Origin: Verrucomicrobiales bacterium
Lineage (GTDB): Bacteria > Verrucomicrobiota > Verrucomicrobiia > Verrucomicrobiales > DEV007
Direction: 5' to 3'
DNA: 49,492 nt
Assembly: GCA_030730365.1 (NCBI GenBank)
Contig: JANQVJ010000052.1
Coordinates: forward strand, 92,281 to 141,772
Position numbers and translations under genes: made by a program. The first letter of the stretch is position 1; every line of letters starts with the position of its first letter. The notes under the pieces are model-generated. The model was not told the origin of the DNA. It saw only the letters and a program-made list of their open reading frames with translations, and ran no database searches. Below, in pieces: positions 8,629-16,890 of the stretch.

Positions 8629-8934
8629 GGCCGCAGAATACGGGAATCGCTCGCACGGGCTCAAGCGGAAAACCGGCGCGATGCGGGGGGAGGCGGGTCA
8701 TTCCCCCATTCGCGGCGAAAAGGTAGGGCGAACCGTCCCGGTGAGCCGATTGAGCTTACGATTGGAGAAGACCGAACCGGCTCGGCGGGGACGCCTCGCC
8801 CTAACTGCCTTTTCAAAGATGGAATGATGACCAAATCTCTGAAACAGGCTTTTGATTGATCCCGCTTTATGACAAACTGCGCTCTCGACGGCGGATGGCC
8901 CCGTGTGCAAAATGGGGGCACTATCTGATCCTCC
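8629..8934. other. divergent intergenic region with inverted repeat
   Basis: 306 bases between the divergent starts of the hydrolase gene and tdh. It holds the long inverted repeat at 8722-8805 and, closer to tdh, a less GC-rich stretch (8820-8880) likely to contain its promoter; no hexamer pair stands out. No gene is seen. Confidence 0.55.
8722..8820. repeat. repeat family 2, long imperfect inverted repeat
   Basis: Left arm 8724-8748 (TAGGGCGA...GTGAGCCG) and right arm 8778-8803 (CGGCTCGG...TCGCCCTA) pair over about 25 bases with a few mismatches, around a 29-base spacer. The left arm is headed by GGTAG, like the GTAG head of many REP sequences. The right flank AACTGCCTTTTCAAAG recurs in diverged form at window positions 23-38. 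It is unrelated in sequence to the AAGGAGG doublets. Confidence 0.65.
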
Positions 8935-9957
8935 ATGAAAGCCCTCGTCAAAAGTCATGATGCTCCCGGACTCTGGCTCGAGGATGTCCCCGAGCCGAAA
9001 ATCGGCATCAATGATGTCCTCATCAAAGTCGACCGCACCGGGATCTGCGGGACCGACGTCCACATTCACAACTGGGACGCCTGGGCGCGCAAGACCGTGC
9101 CGGTCGGACTTGTCGTCGGGCACGAGTTTGTCGGCGAGATCGTCGAGGTCGGTTCCAATGTTGCTGATTTCAGGCCCGGTGAAGTCGTTAGTGGCGAGGG
9201 GCACGTCGTCTGTGGTCGCTGCCGCAACTGCATGGCCGGACGCCGCCACCTCTGCAAAGACACCAAGGGCATCGGAGTGAATCGCCCTGGCGCCTTTGCC
9301 GAATACATTTCCCTTCCCATGGCCAATGTCTGGCATCATGCCGACGAGATCGACCGCGATCTCGCCTCTATCTTTGATCCCTTCGGCAACGCCGTTCACA
9401 CCGCCCTGACATTCGAGATTCTCGGGGAGGATGTCCTCATTACCGGGGCCGGTCCGATCGGATGCATGGCTGCCGCGATTTGCCAATACGCCGGAGCCCG
9501 CTACGTCGTCGTGACCGATGTGAACCCGTGGCGGCTCGATCTGGCGAAGAAGATGGGCGCGACCCGCGTCGTCGATGTGCGGACCGAACGCATTGCTGAT
9601 GTGCAGAAAGAGCTCGGCATGACCGAGGGCTTCGACGTCGGCCTCGAGATGTCCGGCAACGCCAACGCCTTTCGCGAGATGCTCGACAACATGTGCCACG
9701 GCGGCAAAATCGCGATGCTCGGGATCCCGTCCGAGGACATCGCGATCGACTGGAATAAAGTCGTCTTCAACATGCTCACGATCTCGGGCATTTACGGACG
9801 CCGCATGTACGAGACCTGGTATAAAATGACCGTGATGCTCCAGGGCGGCCTCGATCTCAGTCCGGTCATCACCCACCATTTTGATTACACTGAGTTTGAG
9901 AAAGGGTTTGAGGTGATGAAGAGCGGACAGTCGGGTAAAGTGATTCTGAAATGGTAA
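8935..9957 (+). CDS. tdh: L-threonine 3-dehydrogenase
   Basis: 340 residues, a zinc-dependent medium-chain dehydrogenase that oxidises L-threonine to 2-amino-3-ketobutyrate with NAD. The catalytic zinc ligands are Cys38, His63 and Glu64, and the structural zinc site is Cys93, Cys96, Cys99 and Cys107, the same numbering as the E. coli enzyme. The Rossmann motif is [11 protein letters not shown] near residue 170. The ATG at 8935 gives exactly this register. It is followed after 7 bases by kbl, which uses its unstable product, so the pair is one operon. Confidence 0.97.
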   Translation: MKALVKSHDAPGLWLEDVPEPKIGINDVLIKVDRTGICGTDVHIHNWDAWARKTVPVGLVVGHEFVGEIVEVGSNVADFRPGEVVSGEGHVVCGRCRNCMAGRRHLCKDTKGIGVNRPGAFAEYISLPMANVWHHADEIDRDLASIFDPFGNAVHTALTFEILGEDVLITGAGPIGCMAAAICQYAGARYVVVTDVNPWRLDLAKKMGATRVVDVRTERIADVQKELGMTEGFDVGLEMSGNANAFREMLDNMCHGGKIAMLGIPSEDIAIDWNKVVFNMLTISGIYGRRMYETWYKMTVMLQGGLDLSPVITHHFDYTEFEKGFEVMKSGQSGKVILKW

Positions 9958-9964
9958 GCCTCTC

Positions 9965-11164
9965 ATGAATCCCGCCTTCCAAACCCACCTTTCCGAAACG
10001 CTCGCCTCCATCCGCGACGCCGGCCTTTACAAATCGGAGCGTGTCATCACAACGCCCCAGTCGCGACACATCGAGGTTGCCGGTCAGGCAGCGCGGGTGC
10101 CGGGAACTGAACTGATCAATCTCTGCGCGAACAATTACCTCGGCCTCTCCGATCATCCCGAAATCATCGCCGCCGCGCACGAGGCCCTCGATCGCTGGGG
10201 CTACGGTCTCTCGTCGGTGCGCTTCATCTGCGGGACCCAGTCCATCCACAAAGAACTCGAATCCCGCCTCAGCGACTTCCTCGGGACTGAGGACACGATC
10301 CTCTACTCCTCGTGCTTTGACGCGAACGGCGGGCTCTTTGAAACGCTCCTCAGCGCTGAGGACGCCATCATTTCAGACTCGCTCAACCACGCCTCCATCA
10401 TCGACGGGATCCGGCTCTGCAAAGCGCAGCGGTTTCGTTACGAAAATGGCGACATGGACCAGCTCGAGGAGTGCCTCAAAGAGACGCAATCGGCCCGGTT
10501 CCGGCTCATTGCGACGGACGGAGTCTTCTCGATGGATGGCTCAATTGCCGATCTGCGGACGATCTGTGATCTCGCCGACAAGTATGGCGCCCTCGTCATG
10601 GTAGACGATTCGCACGCGGTCGGTGTCATCGGCGAGACGGGGCGGGGGACGCACGAGTATCACGAAGTCATGGGGCGGGTCGACATCATCACCGGCACCC
10701 TTGGCAAAGCCCTCGGCGGCGCGAGCGGAGGCTACACGAGCGGACGCAAAGAGATCATCGACCTACTGCGACAGCGGTCCCGGACCTATCTCTTTTCCAA
10801 TTCACTTGCCCCCGTCATCGCCGCCGCCTCGATCAAAGCGCTCGATCTGCTCACCGCGTCAGACGACCTGCTCCATCGTCTCCGCACCAACACCGTCTTC
10901 TTCCGCTCGGAAATGGCAAAGACGGGACTGGTTCTCCTGCCAGGGGTGCATCCCATTGTTCCCGTGATGCTCGGCGACGCCCGAATCGCCGCGGGGATGG
11001 CGTCCAGGCTCCTCGAGCGTGGCGTTTACGTGATCGGCTTCTTCTTTCCCGTCGTCGCCGAAGGCAAAGCCAGGATCAGAACCCAGGTCTCCGCCGCCCA
11101 TACCCACGGCGATCTCGCCGCCGCGGCCGCTGCCTTCGGGGGAGTGTGGGCGGAGATGAGATGA
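9965..11164 (+). CDS. kbl: glycine C-acetyltransferase (2-amino-3-ketobutyrate CoA ligase)
   Basis: 399 residues, a PLP-dependent alpha-oxoamine synthase that cleaves 2-amino-3-ketobutyrate with CoA into glycine and acetyl-CoA. The PLP-binding lysine is about Lys248 in [18 protein letters not shown] (the cofactor Asp/His region), [10 protein letters not shown] and the C-terminal [15 protein letters not shown] block are all family signatures. Length matches E. coli Kbl (398). It lies 7 bases after tdh and completes the threonine-to-glycine route. Confidence 0.97.
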   Translation: MNPAFQTHLSETLASIRDAGLYKSERVITTPQSRHIEVAGQAARVPGTELINLCANNYLGLSDHPEIIAAAHEALDRWGYGLSSVRFICGTQSIHKELESRLSDFLGTEDTILYSSCFDANGGLFETLLSAEDAIISDSLNHASIIDGIRLCKAQRFRYENGDMDQLEECLKETQSARFRLIATDGVFSMDGSIADLRTICDLADKYGALVMVDDSHAVGVIGETGRGTHEYHEVMGRVDIITGTLGKALGGASGGYTSGRKEIIDLLRQRSRTYLFSNSLAPVIAAASIKALDLLTASDDLLHRLRTNTVFFRSEMAKTGLVLLPGVHPIVPVMLGDARIAAGMASRLLERGVYVIGFFFPVVAEGKARIRTQVSAAHTHGDLAAAAAAFGGVWAEMR

Positions 11165-11214
11165 GGGGGAAGGAAGTTTGCAAAGTTCTCTTTTTCGGTT
11201 ACATCCACTAAGGA

Positions 11215-11482
11215 ATGATCAAGAGCTTCGGAAATGAAATCTCCCGAAAGATTTTCGAGGGGGAGAAGCTCTCTGGAAAGGAGTTGAGAACTCTGGGCGA
11301 TCTTATAATAGAGAGAGCACAGGAACGACTTCACGTTCTCAATTTTGCTTGCTAGAACGATTTGCTGAAACTCCAATCACTTCGCTACCATAGGCTCCAT
11401 GGATCGAAGCGATACTCAATCGATGCGAATTAACGCAACTCCAAATAGAGGATTACCTTTGAATATTACAATCACGAAATGA
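11215..11482 (+). pseudogene. decayed HigB/RelE-type toxin gene
   Basis: Translating from the ATG at 11215 gives MIKSFGNEISRKIFEGE and, after further residues, ERLHVLNFAC before a TAG at 11353. The same frame continues NDLLKLQSLRYHRLHGSK and RYSI, and about four extra bases near 11422 shift the frame into RINAT, ending in NITITK and TGA at 11480. This follows the order of HigB-like ribosome-dependent mRNA interferases (MIxSF, ... LxLLNAA, DL..L....LHKLxGxRKxxYSIRIN, ... NVEITDYH). So the toxin carries a nonsense codon, a frameshift and a shortened C-terminus with the catalytic end lost. It lies directly before the higA-like gene, the normal higBA order, and is AT-richer than its surroundings. 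Confidence 0.7.
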
Positions 11483-11524
11483 GAGAGGTTTCCCTCGTTC
11501 GCCTCGAAGACACCCATTGACCCC

Positions 11525-11824
11525 ATGAAACTACAAACCAACCCTGCTGCCGGTCTATTACAAGATGAACTCGAAGTCCGGGAAATTGCAGCCGCCAAGG
11601 CCGCGCGGGACATGTCGATTCCCCGGAGCCGCCTCAGCGATATTTTTGCGGGGAGGAAAGGAGTTTCTGCCGACACGGCGCTGCGATTTCAGCGGTATCT
11701 CGGGATTCCAGCCGAACTCCTTGTCAAGCTGCAGGCGGAGTTCGATCTCAGTCGAGCCCTGGATGAAAAAGGGGCGGCGATCCAACGTCAGGTTAAGCCT
11801 GTCGATGAAAAGGCTGTTGTTTAA
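11525..11824 (+). CDS. higA: HigA-family antitoxin (XRE helix-turn-helix)
   Basis: 99 residues. The helix-turn-helix is about residues 25-60 (the run SIPRSRLSDIFAGRKGVSAD followed by TALRFQRYLG), and the 'LVKLQAEFDLSRAL' segment after it is the hallmark of HigA antitoxins (usually WLxLQxxYDLxxA). HigA binds and blocks HigB and represses its own operon by DNA binding. Here the preceding toxin gene is broken, so this is an orphan antitoxin, perhaps kept as a DNA-binding regulator or as protection against related toxins. The reading frame is intact, with the usual length. Confidence 0.88.
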   Translation: MKLQTNPAAGLLQDELEVREIAAAKAARDMSIPRSRLSDIFAGRKGVSADTALRFQRYLGIPAELLVKLQAEFDLSRALDEKGAAIQRQVKPVDEKAVV

Positions 11825-12158
11825 GAATGGGGAAGCGATCCTCGCTGCATTACCGATGGTGCACAGCAACTCCGACTCGCTGCCCTCGAAGCCAGCGTGT
11901 CATCTTCCGCCCCGCGAAAGGAGGACCTTGCCCCTCCATTTCCCCGCGGCAAGGAGGGGGGACATTCCTGTCCCCCTTTTCCTTGATGGGAGTGTAGGTG
12001 TGGCACAAGGCGAATGAGCACCCAACAAGAGGGCGACAGGAATGTCGCCCCTCCTTGGGTGCACGGGGGAAGAGACTCGACGGGAATCCACAGACTTAAC
12101 AGCCGGCGACTGAAGCCCAACCGTTCGCCCCGCCCCGGCTCACCTGCCTTGCCCTCCC
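11825..12158. other. intergenic region between convergent genes, with REP-like doublet
   Basis: 334 bases between the end of the higA-like gene and the end of the helicase gene. The only recognisable structure is the doublet at 11951-12056. No open frame in it has coding character. Confidence 0.55.
11951..12056. repeat. REP-like inverted doublet, copy C
   Basis: Arms at 11951-11976 and 12031-12056 are inverted copies over 26 bases with two differences. Each forms its own perfect 8-bp hairpin: GGGGGACA/TGTCCCCC on the left, GGGCGACA/TGTCGCCC on the right, both with AAGGAGG-type heads pointing outward. The two differences are at paired positions, so the stem is preserved. Confidence 0.78.
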
Positions 12159-14180
12159 TCACCAAACGGATCCCACATTCCATTCCTCCATCAACTCGAC
12201 GGGGATGTCCTCGATGAATCTTGAAGGCCTCTGCAGCACGTCGCCGTTGAAGGACCCGTACCAGAGCAGGGGGTAGGTGAGATAAAGCTCGTCCTTGGCG
12301 CGGGTCACGGCGACGTAGAAAAGGCGGCGCTCTTCCTCGAGTCCGCTCTGGTCTTCGTTGTCTTCGTCGAGGACGCGATTGTTGGGGAACATGCCGTCGG
12401 CGAGCCAGACGCAGAAGACGACTTTCCACTCGAGCCCTTTGGCCTGGTGGACAGAGCTGAGACACACGGACTCCTTATCAGGCTCTTCCTCGGTCGCGGC
12501 GACAGCGTCCTGTCCGGCGAGGAGGGAAAGTTGGCTGAGGAATTCCTGCAGGTCCTCGAACTTCTCGGCGTATTTCTCGAGCTGGAGGAGGTCCTGCTTC
12601 CGGTTCTCGTAGTTCGGAAATTTGCTGCGCATGTATTCCTCGTAGACGCCTCCGAGGATGGAGGGCATCATGGGCGCGGGCGGCTTGGGATTGCCCTCGG
12701 CATCGATGAGTTCATCGAGGGTGTAGGCGAGCTGTTCCCATCCGGTTTTGGCCTTGGCCGCGACCTTGAAGGTGAGGAGGTATTGGGAAAAGGTGGTGAC
12801 TTTGCTGAGGGCGCATCCTTCGCAGCGGGTCCACTCGCGCCAGAGGTTGTCGGCGCCTTTGTCTCCGACACCGGGGAGCATTTTGACGAGGCGTTTGAAG
12901 GCGACTTCGTCGCGCCGGTTGGCGACGAATTTCATGAAAGCGGCGGTATCCTTGATGTGGGCTTGCTCGAAGAAACGCAGTCCGCTCGTGATGATGAAGG
13001 GGATGCCGCGGTTGGTCAGCTCGAGCTGGATCTCCATGGCGTGGAAATGGGCTCGATAAAGAACGGCGATCTCGTTGAGTTCGACTCCCTCGTCCCGCAG
13101 TTCGAGGATGCGCTGGGCAACAAAAGCAGCCTGGGTACTCGGATCCTGCAACTGGGCGAGGGCGGGTAGGACGAGGCGATCGGGTCTGGCAGGGGCAAGG
13201 TCTTTGCGGAACTGCTTCGTGTTCGGAGCGATCGCGGCGTTGGCGAGAGTGAGAATCTCGGGGACGGAGCGGTAGTTCGTCTCGATGACGTATTTGGCCG
13301 CGCCGGGGTATTTGTCGGGAAAGTCGAGGATGTTGCGGAAGTCAGCGCCGCGCCACGAGTAGATGGACTGGGCATCGTCGCCGACGACCATGAGATTGTT
13401 CTGCGGAGCGGCGAGCAGGTCGATGAACTCGGCCTGGAGGGTGTTGGTGTCCTGATACTCGTCGACGAGGATCCACTCGAACTGGCGCTGGTAGTGCTGG
13501 CAGATCCCGGGATTCTCCTGCAGGAGCCGCAGCGGCTTGACGAGGAGGTCGTCAAAGTCCATCGAGTTGGTGGCCTTTTTCTTCTCCTCGTAGCGCTCGT
13601 GCAGTTCCCCGATAGAGACGGCGAGGTGTTTGAAGTAGGGGTAACGGCGGTGAAGCAGGTCGGGGATCTCGACGCTGGTATTGGTGGCGAGGCTGAAGAT
13701 GTCGGCGAGGACTTCGGGTTTGGGAAAACGCATCGCCTTGGTGTCGATCTCGCTCTCGCCGATGACGGCGTTCATGATCTCCTTCTGATCCTCTCGGTCC
13801 ATGATGGAGAAGCTGCGTTCCCACCCGAGGAGGTCGGCATGGCGGCGGAGGATGCGGTTGCCGATGGAGTGGAAGGTGCCGCCCCAGAGATCGCGGGTGT
13901 CGTAGGGGACGAGCTCTTCGACGCGGTTGAGCATCTCGCGCGCGGCCTTGTTCGTGAAGGTGAGCAGGAGGATGGAACCCGGGCGAATGCCGTTGTCGAG
14001 CAGGTAAGCAACCCGGTAGGTGAGGGTGCGCGTCTTGCCACTGCCGGCGCCGGCGATGACGAGAGAAGGGCCCGGAGGAGCCGTCACTGCAGCGAGCTGT
14101 TTTTCATTCAGCTCGGCCGCGTAGTCGATCTGCGACTTCGCATTCTTCGGGACTCGTTTGACAGTATATTCACGCGCCAT
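12159..14180 (-). CDS. UvrD/PcrA/Rep-type ATP-dependent DNA helicase
   Basis: 673 residues, a superfamily 1A 3'-5' helicase. Motifs in order: Q-motif LNEKQLAAV, Walker A GAGSGKT (44-50), LTFTNKAAREM (Ia), Walker B VDEYQDTN (near 238), motif III VGDDAQSIYSWRGA, ETNYRS (IV), motif V region SSVHQAKGLEWKVVF, and motif VI VAVTRAKDELYL. These enzymes unwind DNA in repair and replication restart. It is shorter than UvrD (about 720) and lacks the long C-terminal tail; Rep, PcrA or UvrD cannot be told apart from sequence alone. The ATG at 14180 is the only good start. Confidence 0.93.
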   Translation of the reverse strand: MAREYTVKRVPKNAKSQIDYAAELNEKQLAAVTAPPGPSLVIAGAGSGKTRTLTYRVAYLLDNGIRPGSILLLTFTNKAAREMLNRVEELVPYDTRDLWGGTFHSIGNRILRRHADLLGWERSFSIMDREDQKEIMNAVIGESEIDTKAMRFPKPEVLADIFSLATNTSVEIPDLLHRRYPYFKHLAVSIGELHERYEEKKKATNSMDFDDLLVKPLRLLQENPGICQHYQRQFEWILVDEYQDTNTLQAEFIDLLAAPQNNLMVVGDDAQSIYSWRGADFRNILDFPDKYPGAAKYVIETNYRSVPEILTLANAAIAPNTKQFRKDLAPARPDRLVLPALAQLQDPSTQAAFVAQRILELRDEGVELNEIAVLYRAHFHAMEIQLELTNRGIPFIITSGLRFFEQAHIKDTAAFMKFVANRRDEVAFKRLVKMLPGVGDKGADNLWREWTRCEGCALSKVTTFSQYLLTFKVAAKAKTGWEQLAYTLDELIDAEGNPKPPAPMMPSILGGVYEEYMRSKFPNYENRKQDLLQLEKYAEKFEDLQEFLSQLSLLAGQDAVAATEEEPDKESVCLSSVHQAKGLEWKVVFCVWLADGMFPNNRVLDEDNEDQSGLEEERRLFYVAVTRAKDELYLTYPLLWYGSFNGDVLQRPSRFIEDIPVELMEEWNVGSVW

Positions 14181-14245
14181 CTTCGCCGGAGTTTAGTCCG
14201 CGAACACCGCTCTTGCGCAAATAAAACGCCGAACTCCCGTCCGAT

Positions 14246-15811
14246 TTACATTTTCCTCGCGGCAGCTTCCGCCAACTGACTGCGCTCGCCACGTTCCAAG
14301 GTGACGTGCGAACTGCAGGACTCGTCGCGGAGACGGTCGCGAGTGTAAACAAGACCATTACTAAGTCTATCCACATAAGGGTTGTCGATTTGGGCGGGGT
14401 CGCCCACGAGCACCAACTTGGACCCCTTCGCCATCCGTGTCACGATGGTTTTTGCCTCGAGGGGAGTTAATTGCTGGGCCTCGTCGAGAATGAAAAAGCG
14501 GTTCGGGATGGAGCGCCCGCGGATGTAACAGAGGGCCTCGACTTCGATGAGGCCGGACTCCAGGAAAGGATCGTAGCTCCTTTTTCCACCGCCGCCGGGA
14601 AAAGAATCGGGGCCGTTTTTGCGGGGGCGGACCTGTTGTTTACGCTTTGCCGCCCCTCCCTGTTCGGGGGCGAGGATGAATTCGAGAGCGTCGTAGACGG
14701 GCTTCAGCCATGGATCGAGCTTTTCCTCGAGGGAACCGGGGAGAAAGCCGAGGGTGTCGCCCATGGGAATGACGGGACGGCTCACGGTAACACCGTTGTA
14801 TTCCCCATTGAAGGTCAGGTGAAGCGCCGAGGCGACGGCGAGGAGGGTTTTCCCGGTCCCGGCCTGGCCGTAGCAGGTCACGAGGGTGATCTCGGGATTG
14901 AGGAGTGCGTCGAGGAAGCATTGCTGCCCGAGATTGAGAGGCCGCAGAGGAGTGCCGCGCTGAATGCGGATTTGCTCGGGGATGACGAGCTTGTGGAAGG
15001 CACCATCCGTCCCCATACGGGCGGGCATGGTGCGCTTTTCCCCGGCCTTGAGGAGGACGTATTCATTCGGACTGATCCGCCGAACGTGGGTGGGGAGATC
15101 GAGGGAGCCGGCGCTGGCGAAACGCTGGAGATCGTTAGGCTTGAGATCGACCACCATCTGCGAGGCACCGACCTGGGCGCTGTCCACTTTGTCGTTTTGA
15201 TAGTCTTCACAGGGTATCCCGATAGCGAGAGCCTTGAGCTGGAGATTGAGATCCTTCGTTACGAGGATGGTGGGCGCCGTGTTTTTCTCGGCGATCATTT
15301 GTGTGCAGATGAGGATGCGGTTGTCATTGCTCTCCTGCCCGCGGAAAACGTCGAGGAGTTCCTCAACGACGGCGCTTTTGGAGGCCGCGGCACTCTGGGC
15401 GGGAACAAGGCGGATGGATCCGCCGTCGCGGTTGGGAACCCCCGTGGTGGCCTGCTCGGGATGTGTGGAAAAGAGCGCGGCGAGTTTGCGATGGACGGTG
15501 CGGGCGCTGGCGCCGCGCTCGGATTGCTCGTTCTTGAATTTGTCGAGTTCGCAGAGGACTTCGAGGGGGATGCAGAGGTGATTATCGCCGAAACGGTTAA
15601 GGCAGTCCGGGTCGTGCAGGAGTACGTTGGTATCGAGGACGAAATTCTTCCCGATCGGGGAAGGGGCCTTGAGTCCGCCTCCATAAGCGGTGCGTTTTTT
15701 GACCTTGGGGGCCGTTCCACTTTTCGCTCCTCCGCCGGTTCCGAACATCTCGACCTGCACGGCCCCGTTCGTTTTTCCACCGGCGCCCGTGTCGGATTGT
15801 AGGTCAGTCAT
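14246..15811 (-). CDS. PIN-PhoH family ATPase/ribonuclease
   Basis: 521 residues with a Gly-rich N-terminus (1-55), a PIN nuclease domain (about 56-190, VLDTNVLL with acidic Asp60) and a C-terminal PhoH ATPase domain (about 280-521, Walker A GQAGTGKT with Lys321, Walker B FFILDEAQQLTP). Proteins of this type (PhoH2/YlaK-like) are RNA helicases with sequence-specific RNase activity in the cases studied. The ATG at 15811 is preferred to an in-frame codon at 15847 because the 12 extra residues are unlike the family. It is followed by the helicase gene 65 bases downstream, but a functional link is not evident. Confidence 0.92.
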   Translation of the reverse strand: MTDLQSDTGAGGKTNGAVQVEMFGTGGGAKSGTAPKVKKRTAYGGGLKAPSPIGKNFVLDTNVLLHDPDCLNRFGDNHLCIPLEVLCELDKFKNEQSERGASARTVHRKLAALFSTHPEQATTGVPNRDGGSIRLVPAQSAAASKSAVVEELLDVFRGQESNDNRILICTQMIAEKNTAPTILVTKDLNLQLKALAIGIPCEDYQNDKVDSAQVGASQMVVDLKPNDLQRFASAGSLDLPTHVRRISPNEYVLLKAGEKRTMPARMGTDGAFHKLVIPEQIRIQRGTPLRPLNLGQQCFLDALLNPEITLVTCYGQAGTGKTLLAVASALHLTFNGEYNGVTVSRPVIPMGDTLGFLPGSLEEKLDPWLKPVYDALEFILAPEQGGAAKRKQQVRPRKNGPDSFPGGGGKRSYDPFLESGLIEVEALCYIRGRSIPNRFFILDEAQQLTPLEAKTIVTRMAKGSKLVLVGDPAQIDNPYVDRLSNGLVYTRDRLRDESCSSHVTLERGERSQLAEAAARKM

Positions 15812-15904
15812 ATGATAAAAAACATCGGTTCGCGAGAACCATGACAAACGAGAGTAGCGAGATTCTGGCCAAATTGTTTAAGAATGTCAAAGTATTATCG
15901 GAAT

Positions 15905-16381
15905 TTAAAATTCGATCATGACATCTTGTCCCGCCCCGAGAGCGTGACCGGCGAGGAGTTGCCCGATAAGCTTTTCCACCTCCGCCTCGATGAGCGGCAG
16001 GGCAAAATGCGGGGACTCGCTATCGATGTCGTGGATGTTCCAGTAGCGGACGCGGTCCTCCCATCGTGGAAATTGTCCGCGAATCATGGGGCGATGCTCG
16101 GACTCCAGCATGGCGATGACGAGACTGGCCTCGGTCAGATCCGTGGCGCTCAGCCGTGTCGGGACACGGCGGGTGAAGCTGCGCGGGATAGAGTGTTCGC
16201 CGAGGCGCTCGCAGGCGTGAGAGGAAAGTGACACCTCGGAGAGATGAGGCCGGAATCCCCGCGAGGCAGCCCGCCAGTGGAGCCCGCTCCGCGGTGCATG
16301 GTAGTTGAACCAAGCCTCGGCATAACGACTGCGGTAAAAATTACCGGTGCAGAGGAAGAGAACAGTTTGCCAGTCTTTCAC
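15905..16381 (-). CDS. low-molecular-weight protein-tyrosine-phosphatase-like protein
   Basis: 158 residues. The P-loop Cx5RS is present as CTGNFYRS (Cys11, Arg17), at the N-terminal position normal for LMW phosphatases and arsenate reductases. The usual second Cys (CxGNxCRSP) is Tyr and the Pro after RS is Arg. A DxxD-like acidic segment (HDIDSES) stands where the general acid Asp should be. The start is GTG at 16381, just before the first strand. Catalytic competence is likely but the substrate (phosphotyrosine or another) is open. It follows a histidine kinase/receiver pair on the same strand. Confidence 0.8.
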   Translation of the reverse strand: MKDWQTVLFLCTGNFYRSRYAEAWFNYHAPRSGLHWRAASRGFRPHLSEVSLSSHACERLGEHSIPRSFTRRVPTRLSATDLTEASLVIAMLESEHRPMIRGQFPRWEDRVRYWNIHDIDSESPHFALPLIEAEVEKLIGQLLAGHALGAGQDVMIEF

Positions 16382-16456
16382 AGGCTCACTTGTTCCGTTT
16401 TCCTTCGAATAAAACCACTTCCGAAATGTTAAGGGTTCGACACGAAGGTTCAGATA

Positions 16457-16846
16457 CTAGGCCGCGCCGGTTTCACCGAGAATCTCGTCAAGGACTCGGA
16501 AAAGGAGGGCGAGATTGACCGGTTTCGGCAGGACCATCTGCGAGCCGGACTGTGCGACAGCGCCCTCGGAAAGCTCGGTGGAATCGACCAGTGCGGTGAG
16601 CATGAGGACGGGAACGCGGGAGAGCATGTGGTCGCTCTGGAGAGCTGCCTGGACATCGCCGCCGTCCATGCCGGGCATGACGACATCGAGGAGAATTAGA
16701 TCAGGGAGAAAACCTTGGGCGACCGATATCGCTTTGGTCGAGTCATTTTCGATGCAGACCTCGTATCGCCCCCCTTTTTCGAGGTTCATTTTAAGCAATT
16801 GAGTAAACCCCGCTTCGTCGTCGACCAGTAGAATTTTCCGCGCCAT
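16457..16846 (-). CDS. single-domain response regulator (CheY-like receiver)
   Basis: 129 residues, a receiver domain only. The acidic pocket is at residues 9-10 (LLVDDE), the phosphoacceptor is Asp54 (LILLDVVMPGMDG), the switch Thr is in LMLTAL, and the conserved Lys is in LPKP near 108. No output domain follows, so it must act by protein contact or in a phosphorelay. It starts 44 bases after the histidine kinase gene on the same strand and is its likely partner. Confidence 0.92.
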   Translation of the reverse strand: MARKILLVDDEAGFTQLLKMNLEKGGRYEVCIENDSTKAISVAQGFLPDLILLDVVMPGMDGGDVQAALQSDHMLSRVPVLMLTALVDSTELSEGAVAQSGSQMVLPKPVNLALLFRVLDEILGETGAA

Positions 16847-16890
16847 GCCTTTACTCCGGTTAAGGTTTTTGACCAGGAAAAGAATGCCAG

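Noticed and set aside
8860-8934. Glycine or threonine-sensing riboswitch before tdh
   Set aside because: The leader is too short and has no conserved riboswitch core.
8698-10011. Minus-strand open frame of 437 codons over tdh
   Set aside because: The plus strand codes Tdh with all zinc ligands at exact positions; the antisense frame is composition-driven.
11026-11376. Minus-strand open frame overlapping the end of kbl and the toxin remnant
   Set aside because: The plus-strand translation of the same segment follows HigB block order, and two thirds of this frame lies within kbl.
14471-15802. Plus-strand open frame of 443 codons antisense to the PIN-PhoH gene
   Set aside because: No recognisable motifs; the opposite strand has PIN and PhoH motifs in the correct order.
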